This document shows, piece after piece, positions 6,546-9,111 of a stretch of DNA of 9,111 bases; position 1 is the first letter of the stretch, and every line of letters starts with the position of its first letter. The notes below the pieces were generated by a model. It did no database searches. It was not told the origin of the DNA and was given only the letters and a program-made list of their open reading frames with translations. This DNA comes from Clostridia bacterium. GTDB lineage: Bacteria > Bacillota_A > Clostridia > Oscillospirales > CAG-272. The position numbers and the translations under genes were made by a program. The stretch spans positions 1-9,111 of the forward strand of contig JAFUQY010000058.1 of assembly GCA_017472105.1 (NCBI GenBank). The letters run 5' to 3'.

Positions 6546-7757
6546 ATGAAAAAAGTACTTTCCGCAATTTTAGTACTTGCTCTTGCACTCAGCTGCATGG
6601 TCGTTACCGTTTCCGCGGCTGAACTCGAAAACCTCACCAAGAGAGCAACCAGCTGGGAGGCTACCTCCGGCGACGCTGCTAAGGCTGGTGACCTTGATGC
6701 CGCTACCGCATGGGTTGCTGATACCGCTCAGGCAACCATCACCATGGGTATCGACATTCCCCTTCCGATGGGTTACATTGAAATTGACTTCGGTGACACC
6801 GTTGCCAACGAATTCAAGATTCAGGTATCCTCCGACGCTACTTCCTGGACTGACGTTGTAACCGAAACCGGCAACCTCAGCGCGAAGTATGTTCACGAAT
6901 GGACCTCTGCAACCCAGAGATACGTTAAGATCGAAATCCTTGCTACCGACGAAGACAAGCCTGCTACCATCGCAGAAATCGTTACCCGTCAGAGCAAGGA
7001 CAAGGAAGACACCTCCGCAGCTTCCGCATATCCTTCCTCCGGTGTTAAGCCCGCTGACGGCTCCTACCTGATCCACGGCGATATCATCGGTCTCGCAGAA
7101 GGCTGGGGCGGCAACCCTGCTACCGGCGCTGCTGCTGCATTTGACGGCGACGTTAACACCTTCTTCGACCCGCTCGGAACCGGCAACGGCTGGGCAGGCA
7201 TCGACGCAGGTGAAGAAATGACCCTCACCAAGATCGTTGTTCACCCCAGAGCAGATAACCTCGCTCGTTACTACGGCGCTGAAATCGACGGTTCCAACGA
7301 CCCCGAATTCAACGACTACACTCCCATTTACATCTCCCTTGACGAAGCTACCGAATTCGGTTACATCGAAATCGACGCGGAAGACTTCGACGATATCGGT
7401 TCCTTCCGTTACTACCGTTACTTCAACACTCTCAGCCACGGTGACGTTGCTGAAGTTGAGCTCTACGGTGTTCCCTCCGGCGATGCTCCCGCAGCTGAAA
7501 CCGATGCTCCTGTTGAAACTGAAGCTGAAGCAGTTGAAACCGAAGCTCCTGAAACCGAAGCTGAAGCAGTTGAAACCGAAGCTGAAGCAGTTGAAACCGA
7601 AGCTCCTGCTGAAACCGAACCCGAAGCAGTTGAAGAACCTGAAGCTCCTCAGACCTTCGACTTCGGCGTAGCTGCAGTTGTTGCAGCAATCGTATCCCTC
7701 GCAGGTTACGCTGTTTCCAAGAAGCACTACGCATTAAAACGATTCGTGTCTGTCTGA
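6546..7757 (+). CDS. Secreted, C-terminally anchored surface protein with two discoidin-like domains and a Glu/Thr/Ala stalk
   Basis: A 403-residue acidic protein. The signal peptide (MKKVL, then a hydrophobic core) probably ends at VSA (24) or SAA (25). Two beta-sandwich domains resembling F5/8 type C (discoidin) modules follow: about 28-148, with YIEIDFG and QRYVKIEIL, and about 172-308, with AFDGDVNTFFDP, TLTKIVVHPR and FRYYRYFN. Such domains usually bind glycans or other surface ligands. A stalk of ETEAEAV-type repeats (about 315-368) leads to PQTFD (368-372), a transmembrane segment (about 374-390) and SKK. This looks like a cell-wall sorting signal but has F where LPXTG has G, and no preceding L, so anchoring may be by the membrane helix alone. 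An extra HYALKRFVSV tail runs into the terminator. Codons (GCT, GAA, GTT, ACC) are far more biased than in neighbouring genes, suggesting an abundant protein. Ligand unknown. Confidence 0.8.
   Translation: MKKVLSAILVLALALSCMVVTVSAAELENLTKRATSWEATSGDAAKAGDLDAATAWVADTAQATITMGIDIPLPMGYIEIDFGDTVANEFKIQVSSDATSWTDVVTETGNLSAKYVHEWTSATQRYVKIEILATDEDKPATIAEIVTRQSKDKEDTSAASAYPSSGVKPADGSYLIHGDIIGLAEGWGGNPATGAAAAFDGDVNTFFDPLGTGNGWAGIDAGEEMTLTKIVVHPRADNLARYYGAEIDGSNDPEFNDYTPIYISLDEATEFGYIEIDAEDFDDIGSFRYYRYFNTLSHGDVAEVELYGVPSGDAPAAETDAPVETEAEAVETEAPETEAEAVETEAEAVETEAPAETEPEAVEEPEAPQTFDFGVAAVVAAIVSLAGYAVSKKHYALKRFVSV
7515..7631 (+). repeat. Imperfect 21-bp tandem repeats coding for the surface protein stalk
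   Basis: A 21-bp unit coding for E-T-E-A-E-A-V occurs at 7515-7535, 7551-7571, 7572-7592 and, with changes, 7611-7631. The copies are separated by 15- and 18-base spacers coding for E-T-E-A-P and E-T-E-A-P-A. The 7551-7592 copies are identical and adjacent. All lengths are multiples of three, so copy-number change by slippage would alter stalk length without breaking the frame. Confidence 0.9.
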
Positions 7758-7782
7758 AATACGGCAGGCACGAATTTTTTTA
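7742..7782 (+). terminator. Rho-independent terminator of the surface protein gene, overlapping its 3' coding end
   Basis: ATTCGTGTCTG (7742-7752) pairs with CAGGCACGAAT (7765-7775), 11 bp with one G-U wobble, followed directly by a run of T to 7781. The stop codon at 7755-7757 lies in the loop, so the left arm is coding sequence. Confidence 0.85.
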
Positions 7783-7808
7783 TTGCTCCGCGTTCCCGAA
7801 CACAAAAC

Positions 7809-7850
7809 AACCGGCAGATTTTCCGATTCGGAATCGGTAGTCTGCCGGTT
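7809..7850. terminator. Two-tier hairpin between convergent genes, probable terminator for the minus-strand gene
   Basis: AACCGGCAGA (7809-7818) pairs perfectly with TCTGCCGGTT (7841-7850). Inside it, past a small internal bulge, CCGATTC (7823-7829) pairs with GAATCGG (7831-7837). On the minus strand it lies about 50 bases after the stop of the convergent gene and is followed by a T-rich stretch; on the plus strand it is followed by ATCTTTATT. It may act in both directions as a backup to the 7742-7782 terminator. Confidence 0.7.
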
Positions 7851-7900
7851 ATCTTTATTCAGTTGTGATTCCCATCAATCCGATGCTCTCAGCCAATGTA

Positions 7901-9111
7901 TCATTCTGCAATGATATCGGAGCCGATCGCGCGGATTTCAGTGATTGCCGCCCATTCGGTGCCTGCGGTGGTGAAGCCGTCGAGCTTGATGGAGGAAGTG
8001 GTGACGCCGCCCATGTCAAATACCATTGCATCTTCGGTCTTGTACATGTCGATGTGCTTCTTGGTGCCGTCGGACAGGGTTACTTCTGCGCCGGTGAACC
8101 AGGTATCGTGCGGAAAGTCACAGCGGATGATGATCTCGAGCGAATCGAGCTTCACATCTCTGCCGAAGTCCACGGTGATGTAGTTCTTGTTCATCGTAGC
8201 CTTATCGGGACCCCAGGACTGTACGGGCCATGTGCCGTGGCTGAGGTTTGCGGTGAAGCCGTCGATTGCGTTACGGGATTCATACTGGATTGCGTTGTTG
8301 TCCGCTACGCTGTTGGTGGACGCGTGAGGATACTGATTCTTCGCATCCTTGAGGTCGTAGACGTTCTGCGCGAGGTTTCTCGATGCGGTCAGCTCGTCTT
8401 CGGTGGGAATTCTTGCGGAAATAACGTTGTTGATGTAAACGATATCCTTCTTCGCGTTGAGCGTGGTGGGATATACATTTGCCATGTTCACGGGGAACTT
8501 GTATTCGAATACGCCGTTCGGGCAGTAGACGATCGTTTCACCCATTCTGGAGTTGAGACCGACTGCAACGTACTTCTGACCTTCGGGAAGCGTGATCTTC
8601 ACACTCTGTCTGGATTCGTACGCGCCTTCCACGTTGAGCAGTGCATAGCCTTCGCCTTCGGAGGTACCGACGAGCGTCTTGTTTGCTTCGTAGAATTCGA
8701 TCTTTACGGTGTCAGCCGCGGTATATACGCCAGCCTTGGAGTCGATGACTGCCTTGTTCCGGTTGTCGTAGTATTCGCGCTTGTTTTCCTTTTCTTCGAA
8801 TTCACGCTGTGCGTTGTTGTCCCAGACTACGTTTTCGTCATACGCACCGTAGCAGGGTACTACAAGGTCGATCCAGCATTCGATGGTGCGGATCTGTTCT
8901 TCGGTAAGATTGCCGTGGCCGCTTCTGAGCTTGTCGATCAGCAGGGACTTGGAAGAACCGAAGGTGTAGGGAGTGATGATTTCGGGAACGCTCATGGAGG
9001 AGAGGAAGTTCACGAAATCACCGTCGGAGGTTGCGAACCAGTTGGAACCGCTCTGATAGGAGCTGGTCAGAACGAGGTAGGATACGGGCCAGTACTTCTT
9101 CTGACGTGCAC
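7901..9111 (-). CDS. HzsA-related large protein ending in an F5/8 type C (discoidin-like) domain, C-terminal part (5' end outside window)
   Basis: The minus-strand frame is open to the window edge, giving 402 or so visible residues; the GTG at 9013 is internal because the coding sequence continues upstream without a break (visible protein begins ARQKKYWPVSYLVLT). The first 110 residues carry PYTFGSSKSLLIDKLRSGHG, then TIECWIDLVVPCYGAY. These match my recollection of the C-terminal signature of HzsA-related proteins (named after the hydrazine synthase alpha subunit); no heme-binding C-x-x-C-H is visible. A beta-rich module (YTAADTVKIEFYEANKTLVG to EYKFPV) follows. The last 150 residues form a discoidin-like domain with NAIDGFTANLSHGTWPVQSW and ITVDFGRDVKLDSLEIII. 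No C-terminal anchor is present, so it is probably secreted or part of a surface complex. Discoidin ending is firm; the HzsA-related call is tentative. Confidence 0.65.
   Translation of the reverse strand, partial: ARQKKYWPVSYLVLTSSYQSGSNWFATSDGDFVNFLSSMSVPEIITPYTFGSSKSLLIDKLRSGHGNLTEEQIRTIECWIDLVVPCYGAYDENVVWDNNAQREFEEKENKREYYDNRNKAVIDSKAGVYTAADTVKIEFYEANKTLVGTSEGEGYALLNVEGAYESRQSVKITLPEGQKYVAVGLNSRMGETIVYCPNGVFEYKFPVNMANVYPTTLNAKKDIVYINNVISARIPTEDELTASRNLAQNVYDLKDAKNQYPHASTNSVADNNAIQYESRNAIDGFTANLSHGTWPVQSWGPDKATMNKNYITVDFGRDVKLDSLEIIIRCDFPHDTWFTGAEVTLSDGTKKHIDMYKTEDAMVFDMGGVTTSSIKLDGFTTAGTEWAAITEIRAIGSDIIAE

Noticed and set aside
6585..6596. LALSC in the surface protein signal peptide as a lipobox
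   Set aside because: The -3 position relative to the Cys is Ala rather than Leu, hydrophobic sequence continues past the Cys, and a better signal peptidase I site (VSA-A) follows.
6570..7727. Minus-strand open frame of 385 codons rich in Phe/Gly/Ser
   Set aside because: Its repeats are the antisense image of the Glu/Thr/Ala stalk repeats and it sits inside a strongly supported plus-strand gene.
9011..9013. GTG at 9013 as the start of the minus-strand gene
   Set aside because: The frame continues upstream to the window edge with family-like sequence and no ribosome site precedes this codon, so it is internal.

Overview
The window looks like chromosomal DNA from a moderately high-GC, Gram-positive anaerobe, most likely an uncultured gut-type member of the Clostridia. 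This is inferred from the type III glutamine synthetase, the Shine-Dalgarno sites of the AAGGAAGG/AGGAG type, the lipoprotein and surface-anchored proteins with Glu/Thr-rich stalks, the SpoIIQ-like M23 protein, and sigma-A promoters with extended -10 boxes. No rRNA, tRNA, CRISPR array, transposase or phage gene was seen.

Layout from left to right. The window opens inside the 3' end of a type III glutamine synthetase gene (1-803, +). It is followed by a membrane-anchored M23/SpoIIQ-like protein (909-1667, +) with its own terminator. A clear promoter at 1756-1784 then drives a 1009-residue lipoprotein (1842-4871, +). That lipoprotein fuses a GHL10 (DUF187, YngK/DigH-like) glycoside hydrolase-like domain to a C-terminal zinc-dependent N-acetylmuramoyl-L-alanine amidase (Amidase_3). 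A terminator-like hairpin whose loop contains the -10 box of the next gene separates it from a cytoplasmic transglutaminase-like protein (5000-6379, +). A further strong promoter precedes a secreted, stalked and C-terminally membrane-anchored protein with two discoidin-like domains (6546-7757, +); its codon use suggests very high expression. Two hairpins at 7742-7782 and 7809-7850 separate it from a convergent gene (7901-9111, -). That gene is the 3' part of a large protein that resembles HzsA-related proteins and ends in an F5/8 type C (discoidin-like) domain.

The theme is the cell envelope: one peptidase-fold protein, one predicted double-acting peptidoglycan hydrolase and two extracellular discoidin-bearing proteins. 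These are separate transcription units rather than one operon, because three of the genes have their own 17-bp-spaced promoter and several have their own terminator.

The best candidates for something new are four. They are the amidase-GHL10 fusion (possible one-polypeptide stripping and cutting of glycan strands), the promoter nested in a terminator at 4888-4936, the LPXTG-like but non-canonical PQTFD anchor of the abundant surface protein, and the HzsA-related protein in a presumed Clostridial genome.
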